Positions 19,005 through 28,124 of a stretch of DNA of 64,000 nucleotides are shown here, one piece after another. The notes beneath the pieces are model-generated. The model saw only the letters and a list, made by a program, of their open reading frames with translations, did not search any database and was not told the origin of the DNA. Source of the DNA: Limnobacter sp. CACIAM 66H1 (lineage in GTDB: Bacteria; Pseudomonadota; Gammaproteobacteria; Burkholderiales; Burkholderiaceae_B); contig NZ_LUJK01000009.1 of NCBI RefSeq assembly GCF_001601825.1, positions 1 to 64,000 of the forward strand. Direction: 5' to 3'. Each line of letters begins with the position of its first letter. Within the stretch, counting starts at the first letter, position 1. The translations under genes were made by a program, and so were the position numbers.

Positions 19005-20930
19005 CTAGTGCGCTTCGTCCTCCATGCGCTTGCGAAATTCAATGGTGTCGCCATCGGCCAGCAGTTGTGTAATTTTCAATGGTGCACCGGCAGCATCCAG
19101 AGTCAGCAAACCGATTCCACTGCCGTTGACCAAGCGCTCACCACGACTGCCATGGTCGGGTTTGCGCGGCACAATGCGCATTTTTCGGCGTTTGGTGAAC
19201 CAGTTCAAAGGTGACCAAGGTGCGTACAGCCATCGATTCAAGCGATCGAGAATGTCGAGCAGTTTGCGCGGAAATTCATTTCTGAAACCGCTGCTGGTAA
19301 TTTGCCAGATATTGGGGCTGTTTTTCTTGCTGCGAAGTTCCACTTCATAAGCGAATGAATAGTGCACATCGCCAGAAAGAATCACAAAATTTTGGGGTGT
19401 TTTACCGTGCCGGAACAAATTCAGTAGCGTATTCGCGGCGCCTCGGTGAGCCATCCAGTTTTCCGCATCGACCATCAAGGGTTTGCCAAACCAGGTAAAC
19501 ACTTTTTGGATGGTTTCAATCAATTTGACACCGAACATTGGGGCAGGTGAGACCAGCAACACAGCATCATGGCCAAGCAGCCTTTGCTGCAACTCTGACA
19601 ATGACTCCCAATCCATCAGCCCCGAGGGGTGAGCCGGGTTGAATTCCGACCGCCAGCGGTTGGTTCGCGTGTCAATCACCATCAAAGCAGGTTTGGTGTC
19701 CCACTTGTATTGCCAGCCGCGAAAGGCAATCAACTCGGAAATCAGATCTTCATGCGCTTCCTCGCCGGGCAATTGCAGCGCCTCATCGCAGCGCTTCATC
19801 ATGTCATCGGAAAAGTTTTCTGGCGCATTGCCCCAGGCCTGGCACACCAGGTAAGCCACCAGCGCATTGCCGATGATGCGACGGGAGAATGGCTCACCGT
19901 AAGCAGTTTCTTCCCACTCGGCACTCAGGTTCCAGTCGTCGGTGATGTCATGGTCGTCGAACATCATGGCCACTGGTATGTGGGCCATCAAGCGGTGCAC
20001 ACAGTCCAGTTCCGCGACAAATTCTTCCATCGCTTCCAGTTGTGCTTCATAGCGTTCTGCAAATTCAGTGGGCACTTCTGGTGGGATGGTCATGTCGGTG
20101 TAGCGCCAGGGAATGGGAGACCACACCAACAAATACATGGCCATGACTTCGGACAGGGAGATCAAATGGTTTCGGGCACTGTCAGTGGTGAACACGGGTT
20201 TTTTCACACCCGTGAACAGCACGGTGCGAATGTCTTTGTTGGCTTTGGTTTTTGGCAACAGTTGATCGCGCGTGTAATAGTGCGGCTGGTCGCGGTGCAG
20301 GGTATGGCTGCTGTGCAGTTGGGTGCCCGGCAAAGGCTCGGCTGGCGAATTCAATTCATCCAATAAGCGGTGTATGGCCACCAGCATGGGGCCCGCTACG
20401 TCGTCGGTGTAAATTTGATCGCCACCCATCATCAGCAGTGCTGGCCATTCAGTGGGTGTGGCGGCCAGTTCCAGCAAGTGTTGGTCTGCCCGAACCAGCC
20501 CATCGCCGGCTGAGCTACCCTCTTTGCGGGCGTAATGCGGCTTGCGGCAAGAACCGTGTAATACGCTGCGAACCTGGCTTTGAATGACAAACCCCAGCGT
20601 ACTTCTGCCCGGGTAAAGCAAGTGTGGTGCTTCCTGGGTCAGGTTGATCCATTCGCCATCTGCCCCATGTTTGTAGCTGAGTTCATAACCCACCCAGGTG
20701 TCGGCCGGCAGAGGCATGTTCAAAGGCAGGTCAATCAGGTGGATGTAATAGTGCTCGGCCACTTTCAATGCACGGCAATGCCCACGAATTTCATGCACCT
20801 GCGAGTCATGTTTGTCCGGAAACAGGGCAAGCCGCCATTGCACGGGCTGCGATGTTGCCAACCACAAAGTGATTCGCTCGCTTTGCATGCGACGCAACAC
20901 GGGGCCAGCCAGAAGGGTGTTGATGCTCAT
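19005..20930 (-). CDS. PhoD-like metallophosphatase
   Basis: A 641-residue protein of the PhoD-like phosphatase family (alkaline phosphatase D superfamily). Metal-site motifs are visible: GGDQIYTDD, MMFDDHDITDDWN and LSGDVHYSFAYEV, plus VIDTRTNR. There is no clear signal peptide, so it may act inside the cell, unlike classical secreted PhoD. The ATG at 20930 is the first good start; the longer frame would begin with TTG in the spacer. It is larger than most family members because of N- and C-terminal extensions. Substrate is not known; phosphodiesters or phosphomonoesters are likely. It lies 84 bases after the helical exported gene on the same strand. Confidence 0.85.
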   Translation of the reverse strand: MSINTLLAGPVLRRMQSERITLWLATSQPVQWRLALFPDKHDSQVHEIRGHCRALKVAEHYYIHLIDLPLNMPLPADTWVGYELSYKHGADGEWINLTQEAPHLLYPGRSTLGFVIQSQVRSVLHGSCRKPHYARKEGSSAGDGLVRADQHLLELAATPTEWPALLMMGGDQIYTDDVAGPMLVAIHRLLDELNSPAEPLPGTQLHSSHTLHRDQPHYYTRDQLLPKTKANKDIRTVLFTGVKKPVFTTDSARNHLISLSEVMAMYLLVWSPIPWRYTDMTIPPEVPTEFAERYEAQLEAMEEFVAELDCVHRLMAHIPVAMMFDDHDITDDWNLSAEWEETAYGEPFSRRIIGNALVAYLVCQAWGNAPENFSDDMMKRCDEALQLPGEEAHEDLISELIAFRGWQYKWDTKPALMVIDTRTNRWRSEFNPAHPSGLMDWESLSELQQRLLGHDAVLLVSPAPMFGVKLIETIQKVFTWFGKPLMVDAENWMAHRGAANTLLNLFRHGKTPQNFVILSGDVHYSFAYEVELRSKKNSPNIWQITSSGFRNEFPRKLLDILDRLNRWLYAPWSPLNWFTKRRKMRIVPRKPDHGSRGERLVNGSGIGLLTLDAAGAPLKITQLLADGDTIEFRKRMEDEAH

Positions 20931-21014
20931 ACTGCGATTGGGGTGAGGTGTGAGAACAATGCACAAACCCTATCAACGTTTAGCTAGTAATTTGGTGGAC
21001 AGCCCACACATGGG

Positions 21015-21593
21015 TTACCCCTTGCAAGCCTCCAAGGCGGCAGTTTTGCTGCCTGCTTTTTGAATGCAGGTTTTCAGGCTGTCCAGATTGGGCAGGGTTT
21101 TGCAGTGGGGCACATCGACCAGCGGCTGTGTGCTGTTAAAGCCGCAAGCGTAATACGACGTCACCGGATTCACCGGTTTGTTGATCACCTTGTTGCACAC
21201 CGGTTTCAGGTTGTTGTTGACCCAGTTGTCGTAAGTAGCTGACTCTTTCTCAAACTCAGCTTTGTCTGCATTCAACTGGTCAGCCTGAAGGTTAAAGGTG
21301 TTCACCGCTTCATTGAAATTCGCAACTGCCTTTTGATCGGGCTTGCCCGCATCCAGTTTGGCTTTCTGGTTTTGCAAGGCAACGCGCCGCTCGCTTAAGA
21401 GTTTCTCGCTGCCACGCAGGTCGCTGGCCCGTTGCTCCAGTGTGTTGAACCGCTTCAGGCCCTGCTGTTCGAGTTGTAAACAGGCCCGCAAGTCGCTTTC
21501 ATTTGCCTGTTCCGGGGCTGGAGTTTGAGCTTGCAAGGCGGGGCAGGCCAAGAGCATCAGTAATGTGCCGATTTTGGCTTTGGACATAGGCAT
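21015..21593 (-). CDS. Exported helical protein of unknown function
   Basis: A 192-residue protein with a signal peptide (about 1-23, ending LQAQ) followed by long charged helices between about 35 and 135 (LKRFNTLEQRASDLRGSEKL, FNEAVNTFNLQADQLNADKA), which are likely coiled coil. A C-terminal part with several cysteines (VCNKV, YYACGF, PHCKT, KTCIQ, LEACKG) follows and may form disulphides in the periplasm. The ATG at 21593 is preceded by GGATGG at a suitable distance. Not recognised as a named family. It may share a transcript with the PhoD-like gene. Confidence 0.75.
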   Translation of the reverse strand: MPMSKAKIGTLLMLLACPALQAQTPAPEQANESDLRACLQLEQQGLKRFNTLEQRASDLRGSEKLLSERRVALQNQKAKLDAGKPDQKAVANFNEAVNTFNLQADQLNADKAEFEKESATYDNWVNNNLKPVCNKVINKPVNPVTSYYACGFNSTQPLVDVPHCKTLPNLDSLKTCIQKAGSKTAALEACKG

Positions 21594-21678
21594 GTTGACC
21601 ATCCATGTGAACCGCAAGGCCCTGATCGTAGCAGATCAATCAACAAATTAAATCGCTGTATCAATTGATTAAATAAGT

Positions 21679-21697
21679 AAGAATAATTATCATTACT
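21679..21697. promoter_or_regulatory. Fur box upstream of the DUF3649 gene
   Basis: The stretch containing AATAATTATCATTA matches the 19-base Fur consensus (GATAATGATAATCATTATC) at about 14 positions when read on the minus strand. It ends 15 bases before the first ATG of an iron-uptake type gene set, so iron-dependent repression is likely. Confidence 0.65.
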
Positions 21698-21712
21698 GTT
21701 CATTAAAAAAAT

Positions 21713-22027
21713 ATGAGCGTTTCAGCAATGAATAAGGTCGGCAGTCTCAACTACTGGGTTGTGAATCGGGTGTTGTCAGCGCTACTGGGCGGCTATGCAT
21801 TCACGTGGGGTTTTTCATCCTTGGGCATCGCCGGCCTTGCCGCGCTCGGTGTTGATTTTCATGAGGCCGAAACCGGTATTTTGATGCTTGCATTTCTGGT
21901 GTTTCTGGGCGTTTTTCTGTGGGCTTTTGCCAGCAGCAGTGTGGCCCGTGTGTGGGCTGTGTTGGCAGGGGGTGGGGTGTTGATGACCCTGTCGGCCTGG
22001 TGGATTCAGCAAAGCATGTTGTCTTGA
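21713..22027 (+). CDS. DUF3649-type small membrane protein of an iron-uptake cluster
   Basis: A 104-residue protein with three predicted membrane helices. Its N-terminal portion (NYWVVNRVLSALLGGYAFTW) is typical of the DUF3649 family, which sits beside PepSY membrane proteins, DUF3325 proteins and TonB-dependent siderophore receptors. A role with the PepSY protein in siderophore-iron release or reduction is assumed from this constant linkage. A Fur box lies just before it. The Shine-Dalgarno sequence is weak at the first ATG. Confidence 0.8.
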   Translation: MSVSAMNKVGSLNYWVVNRVLSALLGGYAFTWGFSSLGIAGLAALGVDFHEAETGILMLAFLVFLGVFLWAFASSSVARVWAVLAGGGVLMTLSAWWIQQSMLS

Positions 22028-22039
22028 AGGGGAAGTTTG

Positions 22040-23759
22040 GTGTTCAGTAATTTTCGATTGTCCATGACCTGGGTTCACACCTGGTTCGGTTTGGTGTTGG
22101 GCTTTGTGTTAATGGTCTGTTTTTTCTTTGGATCGTTGTCGGTGTTTGACCGGGAGATTGATCGCTGGGCCATTCCTGAAACCCGGTTCGATGCGCAGCC
22201 CATGCCGTCCTTCGACAAAGTGCTTCTGCCTGCTTTGCAACAGCTGGAGCCCGATGAGGTGGACTACGCCACCAACATGCCCAGGCTGCACGACCCAGCC
22301 AAAGGCGAGATGACACCTCGCACTGAACTGCCTGTCGATGAATACTGGGCTTATGTGACCCACCGCGACCCTGTGTTGGCGGCCGGTGTGGGTTATGGTG
22401 TGCCATTGGCGAAGAACCCGGAAGACCACAACCACATTCACAAGAACGTGACGCTGGACCCCCGAACTGGCGAAGTGTTGCCAGACGACAAGTTGAAAAT
22501 TGGCAGTCACTGGTTTTATCCCATGCACTACAGTTTGCAGCTGAAGTGGAAAAACCTGGGCATCTGGATTGTTGGCCTTGCCGCATTGATGATGCTTGCG
22601 GCCTTGGTGACGGGTGTCATCATGCACCGAAAGGTGTTCCGCGAGTTTTTCACCTTCCGCCCCTGGAAGCGAACACAACGTGCCAGCCTGGATTTGCACA
22701 ACCTGACTGGTGTGGTGGCTTTGCCATTCCATTTCTTTTTTTGCATTCACGGGTTTGGTTATTTTTGCCAGTTTTTATTTTTTGCCGGTGACCAGCACTC
22801 TGCTTGACCCCCTGCACAAGCAACATGAAATTCACGAGGCGGCCGCCACCGGTTTGCCGCATGAGGCAGCGGGTGTGCCAGGCACCATGAGCAGTGTGGA
22901 TGCCATGGTGGAAGAGGCCAAACGCCGTTGGGCAGCTCGCGACATGGCGGGTGAAGTTGGTTTTCTGGTGATGCACCACGTAGGCGATGCCAACAGTTAT
23001 GTGAGCATTTACCGCGCTGGCAGTGACCGCGTGGCCTTGGTGGGCGAGGGCATTCATTTTAAAACCAGCACGGGTGAAGTGCTCAGCGAAGACCCGCCAC
23101 GCACGCCGGTATCTGAGGTGAATGAGTTCCTGACGGGCTTGCATTTGCAGCACTTTGAGCACTGGTTCTTGCGTTGGCTGTATGTCTTGGGTGGCTTGCT
23201 CGGTGCCGTGTGTATTGCGACTGGTTTTATTTTCTTCGTTGAAAAACGAAAATCCCAACATGCAAAAAGCGGCAGCAATGGTAGCCGTGTGGTCGATTCA
23301 TTGGCCGTTACTACAGTGACCGGCATGGTGATGGCCGCAGTCGGTATGCTGGTCATCAATCGAATTTTGCCAGCGGACCTGTTGGGCAAGGCCGATTGGG
23401 AAAAAGCTGCATTCTGGACTGTGTGGGGCCTTAGCTTTGTTCATGCTTACGTTCGCAGTGCGCCTGTTGCACATGGTTTGTTCAACCCGGCCTGGCGTGA
23501 GCAATGCTGGGGAGTAGTAGCACTCAGTATTTCAGCGGTTCTGTTGAACTGGGCCACCACTGGCGACCATTTGATCAAAACAGTGTTCACTGACACGTAT
23601 TGGCCTGTCGCAGGCGTTGATTTGAGCCTGATGGCGTGTGCCGTGATGAGCGGCTGGGCGGCATTGAAACTTGCACGCCGAGAGCGTGGTGCGGATGTGC
23701 CGGTTGGTAAAACTGAAAAACAATCTGGATCTGACACGGGTGAGGTGGCCCATGCCTGA
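22040..23759 (+). pseudogene. PepSY-associated transmembrane protein, frameshifted at a T7 run
   Basis: Two reading frames together make one PepSY-associated TM-helix protein of about 570 residues, a family linked to ferric-siderophore reduction at the inner membrane. The first frame (22040-22807) begins GTG after AAGGGG and contains SMTWVHTWFGLVLGFVLMV and HWFYPMHYSLQLKWKNLGIW. It continues correctly to LHNLTGVVALPFHFFF, then runs out. The second frame picks up at FAFTGLVIFASFYFLP and runs to 23759. The join lies in the T7 run at 22736-22742; six T would restore one open frame. Either the gene is inactive, the run slips during expression, or the base is a sequence error. The downstream DUF3325 gene overlaps its end, so the operon is otherwise intact. 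Confidence 0.85.
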
Positions 23760-24060
23760 GGCATTTTATTTAACTGCCGCCGCTTTGCTCAGCCTGGTGG
23801 GCATGGCGTGGTTGGCCTTGTCCATGGATGTGCATTGGGCACAGGTGAAGCAGATTCCCTTGGCCGATAGCCAACCACCTCGAACGGTGTTGAAACTGTT
23901 GGGTTATCTTGCCCTTGTTGTGTCACTGGTGGTGTGCCTTGTTGCAGATCGACCTTCGATTGCGGCACTGGTGTGGATCATGTTGATGGTTGGGTCTGCT
24001 GTGGCGGTGGCGTTTATACTCGCACATCGACCCCGACTGCTGAAGGCGTTTTGTTTTTGA
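23752..24060 (+). CDS. DUF3325-type small membrane protein
   Basis: A 102-residue protein with three predicted membrane helices and the N-terminus MPEAFYLTAAALLSLVGMAW. This matches the small DUF3325 proteins that follow PepSY-TM genes in siderophore-iron clusters. The ATG at 23752 overlaps the preceding stop by 8 bases, with GAGGTGG upstream. It converges on the dioxygenase gene with a 3-base gap. Function is unknown beyond its linkage to iron uptake. Confidence 0.78.
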   Translation: MPEAFYLTAAALLSLVGMAWLALSMDVHWAQVKQIPLADSQPPRTVLKLLGYLALVVSLVVCLVADRPSIAALVWIMLMVGSAVAVAFILAHRPRLLKAFCF

Positions 24061-24063
24061 TCC

Positions 24064-24744
24064 TTAACACTCAGTCCATTTTCTCAACAGATTGTTGTAC
24101 AAACCTGTAAGCCGAACCAGCTCCGGGTGACCCTCGCCATATTGCGTTCGCAATTTGATGAGGGATTCATCCATTTGAAACAGCAGGCGCCTGCATTCCA
24201 GATCTTTCACCATGCTTTGCATGAACATGTAGCAGGCCAATCGCTCACCCCGGGTCACAGGGTTCACTTGGTGCATGGAGCCCGACGGGTAAACCACCAG
24301 GCTGCCCGCGGGCAATTTAACGTTTTGCATGCCATAGGTGTCTTCAATGACCAGCTCACCACCCTCGTAATCCTCGGGATTGGATAAAAACAGCGTGGCA
24401 GAAATGTCGGTGCGCAACGCGCTGCCGTCGGGTAGATAACGCACAGTGCTGTCGGTGTGCAAGCCATAGTGATTCGTTTCACCGGCGTAGCGATTGAAGT
24501 TGGGTGGCAGTATTTTGTAGGGCAGGGCAGCCGAAATTAATCGGCTGCTTCTGTTTAACGCGCGCATCACCAGCACACGCAGGTCTCTCAACACTTCGCT
24601 CCCTTCCGGAATTTGAAGATTGTTTTTGGCAAGGCGGGCCTGTGTGCCCGCACTTTGACCGGTCGCCCAGTCAGCTTGCTTGAGCATCTTGTGGATGCTC
24701 GCAAGCTCCTCGGTACTGAGAATATTGTCGATGGTGACCAGCAT
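24064..24744 (-). CDS. piuC: Fe(II)/2-oxoglutarate-dependent dioxygenase, PiuC/YbiX family
   Basis: A 226-residue hydroxylase-fold protein. Iron ligands are visible in YGLHTDSTVRY (HxD) and SMHQVNPVTRGERLACYMF (distal His plus the Arg that binds 2-oxoglutarate). The start MLVTIDNILSTEELASIHKM is the usual PiuC/YbiX start. Members are Fur-regulated and sit next to catecholate siderophore receptors; the physiological substrate is not established. It lies 15 bases downstream of the TonB receptor gene and is probably cotranscribed from the Fur-box promoter at about 27000. Confidence 0.9.
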   Translation of the reverse strand: MLVTIDNILSTEELASIHKMLKQADWATGQSAGTQARLAKNNLQIPEGSEVLRDLRVLVMRALNRSSRLISAALPYKILPPNFNRYAGETNHYGLHTDSTVRYLPDGSALRTDISATLFLSNPEDYEGGELVIEDTYGMQNVKLPAGSLVVYPSGSMHQVNPVTRGERLACYMFMQSMVKDLECRRLLFQMDESLIKLRTQYGEGHPELVRLTGLYNNLLRKWTEC

Positions 24745-24759
24745 GTGTGTGTCGTTTAA

Positions 24760-26964
24760 TTAAAAGTCGTATCTTAAAGTGGCGATCAACTGACGACCTT
24801 CTCCGGGAATGCCTTGTCCGCCGCCTTCAGCCAGTTGAGAGATGTATCGTTCGTCGAACACATTGTACAAGTTCACACGAACCTGAACGTCTTTGGTGAA
24901 TTTGTAGGTGGTGTACAAGTCAACCACGGTGTAGCTTGGAATGCTCACCTTCACGTTACCGGTGGTGTTGGGTTGAACACCACTGGTTTGTTCATCCACA
25001 TACTGCAAGCCACCGCCCAAAGTGAATTTGGGTGTGATGTCGTAGGTAGTGAAAACATTGAATGAGTGCTTCGGTGTGCCGCCCAATTCTTGCCCGACAG
25101 AGAAGGGTGAGGTGGGTGCACTGGTCACTTCAGATTCAAGGAAGGTGTAGCCTGAGTAAAGTTTCCATGCCTTGGTCACTTGACCTGCAACGAGTACTTC
25201 GAAACCATCAATGTAATATTCCACGTTCGGCGTGGTGACTCCGCCCGCCGCTGGCGCGGGCAGACGACCTTCATCAGTCTCAGTCCGGAATACAGCAGCG
25301 TTGATATCCAGCCCCGCACCAATGGTCATTTTGCTGCCCAGTTCGTACGCCTGAATCTTCTCGGTAGGAGTATCGAATGTGTTGCCAGCCACCCGATCAT
25401 TCATACTTCCGCCGGCCAGTTGAATTTGGTTGCGGTCGAAGTTACCGGAAATGTTGAAGGCTGTGCCGTAAGAGGCATACAAGGCGTGGTTGGGTGTTAG
25501 CTTGTGCACCAGGCCCAAACTATAGCTCGTCTCCGTGTCTTCGCGCATGAAGCTGCGGTTTTCGGCTTGTTGTGGTGTGAGGCCTGCGGCAGTGGAATTT
25601 TGGCGATCTTCTTCATTCGCAAAGGCCTTTACCTTGTCGTAACGAATGCCTGCGTTCAGCTCCCATTTTTCGTTGAACTTCATGGTGTCAAGCAGGTACA
25701 GGCCCATTTCTTCGGTTTCGAACCGATGAATGCCACCGTAGGCCAGTGTGCCTGTGAACTCGCGTTCGGCGGGGTTAAACAGGCTGGTGACAGGGCCGTT
25801 GGTGTCCAGGCGTCGTCGGTTTTCATATTCATAAAAACCAAAGTCGAAACCTGCCACCATGTCGTGTTGGATACTGCCGGTATTCAAGCTGAACAAAAGG
25901 TCTGTCTGATTCCTGAAGCTGGTGTCGACCTGATCACGAGGCTTCAAATTACCCACAGCAAAGCCTGATGCAGGGTTGTTGTTGCCAGCGCCCGTTCCGT
26001 TGTCCACAAATCTTGGGGACGATGTAATCGAGTCGTTGCCGACTTGTGCAAAGCGTGTTTGGTTGCGAATCACTTGTCCGCTGGCCAGTGCATGTTGAAC
26101 TGCCAGGCCAATCTGGTTCACTTCAATGTCTTTGTAGTCATTGGTGTGGCCGTAGAAGTTGTCAAAGTTGATGCCATCCGGCAGGCGACCTGTGCCGCCA
26201 TTTCGGCGGTCAAAAGGCAAACCTGCATCGGGAATGTCATTGGTTTTGATGTGTAGTACATCGGCTGTAATCGATGTGGGTTTGTTCAAGCCCCATGTGT
26301 AGGCGGCATAAACACCGTAGCGGTCTTCTTCTGCCGTGTTTCGGCCGGGCAAGTCTGCACTGTGTTTCATCAAGTTGATGCGCAAAGCTTCGTCATCGTC
26401 CAACACACGATTCATGTCCAGTGTGGTTCGGAAATAGCTGTCGGTCCCCACGCTGACTTCTGCGCGATTGAAATCAACACCCAAAGGTTGTTTGGTCACA
26501 AAGTTGATGGTGCCGCCCGCAGAGCCGCGACCCGAGAACGCAGAGTTCGGACCTTTGACCACTTCCAGCTGTTCGATGAAAAACGGATCGCGGAAGTAGT
26601 TGCCAATGTCGCGCATGCCGTTGACATTGATGTCATCACGGGCATTGAAACCGCGAATTTTAAGTTGATCACCACCCGGTGGGTTGCCTTCACCAGCCTG
26701 AAGGCTGATGCCCGGTATGTTACGCAGCGCCTCGTTGAGCGAAGTGACGTTTTGTTCTTCAAGCAGATCTTGCGGCAATACGGTGATGATGCGTGGAGTT
26801 TCTTGTAATGGGCGCGTGTACTTGATGCTGTCCATTTGTTCGCCTCGGAAGTCGATGACATCCACATCAGGCAAAGTTTGGGGGTTTTCTTGGGCATGTG
26901 CGTTGGCGAGGCTGCTTAAAGCCAGCGCCACGGCAAGTGCGATGGGTTTGGGAGAGTGCTGCAT
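24760..26964 (-). CDS. TonB-dependent siderophore receptor (catecholate type, Fiu/PiuA-like)
   Basis: A 734-residue outer-membrane receptor. Residues 1-24 are a signal peptide (ending NAHA). The plug domain (about 45-190) has LQETPRIITVLPQDLLEEQN, LRNIPGISLQAGEG, IRGFNARDDINVNGMRD and VVKGPNSAFSGRGSAGGTIN. The remainder is a 22-strand barrel ending in LIATLRYDF with a terminal Phe. GAGACG precedes the ATG, and a Fur box lies about 30 bases upstream. Together with the PiuC-like dioxygenase it forms the conserved iron pair. The ligand is probably a catecholate or monomeric catechol-iron complex. Confidence 0.93.
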   Translation of the reverse strand: MQHSPKPIALAVALALSSLANAHAQENPQTLPDVDVIDFRGEQMDSIKYTRPLQETPRIITVLPQDLLEEQNVTSLNEALRNIPGISLQAGEGNPPGGDQLKIRGFNARDDINVNGMRDIGNYFRDPFFIEQLEVVKGPNSAFSGRGSAGGTINFVTKQPLGVDFNRAEVSVGTDSYFRTTLDMNRVLDDDEALRINLMKHSADLPGRNTAEEDRYGVYAAYTWGLNKPTSITADVLHIKTNDIPDAGLPFDRRNGGTGRLPDGINFDNFYGHTNDYKDIEVNQIGLAVQHALASGQVIRNQTRFAQVGNDSITSSPRFVDNGTGAGNNNPASGFAVGNLKPRDQVDTSFRNQTDLLFSLNTGSIQHDMVAGFDFGFYEYENRRRLDTNGPVTSLFNPAEREFTGTLAYGGIHRFETEEMGLYLLDTMKFNEKWELNAGIRYDKVKAFANEEDRQNSTAAGLTPQQAENRSFMREDTETSYSLGLVHKLTPNHALYASYGTAFNISGNFDRNQIQLAGGSMNDRVAGNTFDTPTEKIQAYELGSKMTIGAGLDINAAVFRTETDEGRLPAPAAGGVTTPNVEYYIDGFEVLVAGQVTKAWKLYSGYTFLESEVTSAPTSPFSVGQELGGTPKHSFNVFTTYDITPKFTLGGGLQYVDEQTSGVQPNTTGNVKVSIPSYTVVDLYTTYKFTKDVQVRVNLYNVFDERYISQLAEGGGQGIPGEGRQLIATLRYDF

Positions 26965-26989
26965 AGTCGTCTCAAAAAATAATATGAAG

Positions 26990-27011
26990 ACGAATGATAA
27001 TCGATATCATT
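26990..27011 (-). promoter_or_regulatory. Fur box upstream of the TonB receptor
   Basis: AATGATAATCGATATCATT (26993-27011) is nearly a perfect inverted repeat and matches the Fur consensus at about 14 of 19 positions. It lies about 26-47 bases before the receptor ATG, where bound Fur would block initiation when iron is sufficient. Confidence 0.78.
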
Positions 27012-27074
27012 AATGTCATGAAATATTTTTTGTAACACTGTCTTTTTTGTCGCAAAGTCGGGCTGTTGAAAACA

Positions 27075-27105
27075 AAAAACCCCGGTGGGTTACACCGGGG
27101 TTTTT
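27075..27105 (-). terminator. Intrinsic terminator after ahpF
   Basis: A 13-base stem (AAAAACCCCGGTG with CACCGGGGTTTTT) and a 5-base loop end in a T run when read on the minus strand. It begins about 23 bases after the ahpF stop. The symmetrical A/T flanks could let it work in both directions. Confidence 0.9.
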
Positions 27106-27128
27106 GTTAGGTTTGGCCTTGAGCCGTT

Positions 27129-28124
27129 TTACTGTCTGATCAAGTGATCAAACGCGGCTAGCGACGCATTCGCACCTTCGCCCATGGCGATGATGATCTG
27201 CTTGTAAGGTGCTGTTGTGCAGTCGCCTGCGGCAAACACGCCTTCCATGCTGGTGTGGCCCTTGTGGTCCACTACGATTTCACCATGCTTGCTCAATTCA
27301 AGTGTGCCTTTCAGCCAGTCGGTGTTGGGCAGCAAACCGATTTGAACAAAAATGCCTTCCAGTTCAACCTGTTTCACTTCGTCCGTTGCTCGGTCTTTGT
27401 AGGTCAGGCCGTAGACCTTGGTGCCATCACCGTTTACCTCAGTGGTCAGCGCATTCAAGATCACTTTCACATTCGGCAGGCTGTACAGTTTTTTCTGCAA
27501 TACCGCGTCGGCTTTCAGCTTGGTGTCGAATTCAAACAGGGTGACTTCTTTCACAATGCCGGCCAGGTCAATGGCAGCTTCTACACCGCTGTTGCCGCCG
27601 CCAATTACTGCAACACGCTTGCCTTTGTACAGCGGGCCATCGCAGTGCGGGCAGTAGGCCACACCTTTGTTTCGGTACTCGGCTTCGCCTGGCACATTCA
27701 TTTCGCGCCAGCGTGCGCCGGTGCTCAAAATGATGCTTTTGCTGGTCAGCTTGGCACCGTTTTCCAGTTCAACTTCAACCTTGCCGTCGCTCAGTTTCTG
27801 CAGGCCTTTGGCGCGTTGCAGGTTCATCACGTCGATGTCGTATTCCTTCACGTGTTGTTCCAGTGCAGCCACCAGCTTGGGGCCTTCTGTTTCTTTCACG
27901 GAAATGAAGTTTTCAATGCCCAGTGTGTCCAGAACCTGGCCACCGAAGCGCTCGGTGACGATGCCGGTTCTCACGCCTTTACGCGCAGCATAAATCGCAG
28001 CGGCTGCGCCGGCGGGGCCACCGCCCACAATCAGCACATCAAACTCGCCTTTGGCATTCAGTTTGGCTGCGTCCTTTTCAGCAGCGCCAGTGTCCAGCTT
28101 GGCGACAATTTCTTCCAGTGTCAT
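27129..28124 (-). CDS. ahpF: AhpF C-terminal half: thioredoxin-reductase-like flavoprotein
   Basis: A 331-residue FAD/NADPH domain pair equal to residues from about 205 onward of normal AhpF. It begins [14 protein letters not shown], which in other species is an internal linker sequence. FAD-binding GGGPAG is at 34-39, the redox pair Cys158/Cys161 is in YCPHC, NADPH-binding GGGNSG is at 175-180, and [15 protein letters not shown] is near the end. Its ATG overlaps the stop of the N-terminal half in ATGA, so both halves can be made by coupled translation. In normal AhpF this domain passes electrons from NADH to the N-terminal thioredoxin-like domain, which then reduces AhpC. Here that would need the halves to associate. 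Confidence 0.93.
   Translation of the reverse strand: MTLEEIVAKLDTGAAEKDAAKLNAKGEFDVLIVGGGPAGAAAAIYAARKGVRTGIVTERFGGQVLDTLGIENFISVKETEGPKLVAALEQHVKEYDIDVMNLQRAKGLQKLSDGKVEVELENGAKLTSKSIILSTGARWREMNVPGEAEYRNKGVAYCPHCDGPLYKGKRVAVIGGGNSGVEAAIDLAGIVKEVTLFEFDTKLKADAVLQKKLYSLPNVKVILNALTTEVNGDGTKVYGLTYKDRATDEVKQVELEGIFVQIGLLPNTDWLKGTLELSKHGEIVVDHKGHTSMEGVFAAGDCTTAPYKQIIIAMGEGANASLAAFDHLIRQ

Noticed and set aside
22736-22742. Programmed ribosomal frameshift at T7
   Set aside because: No stimulating structure or known family precedent seen; two other genes in the window have the same kind of single-base homopolymer extension, so error or decay is simpler.
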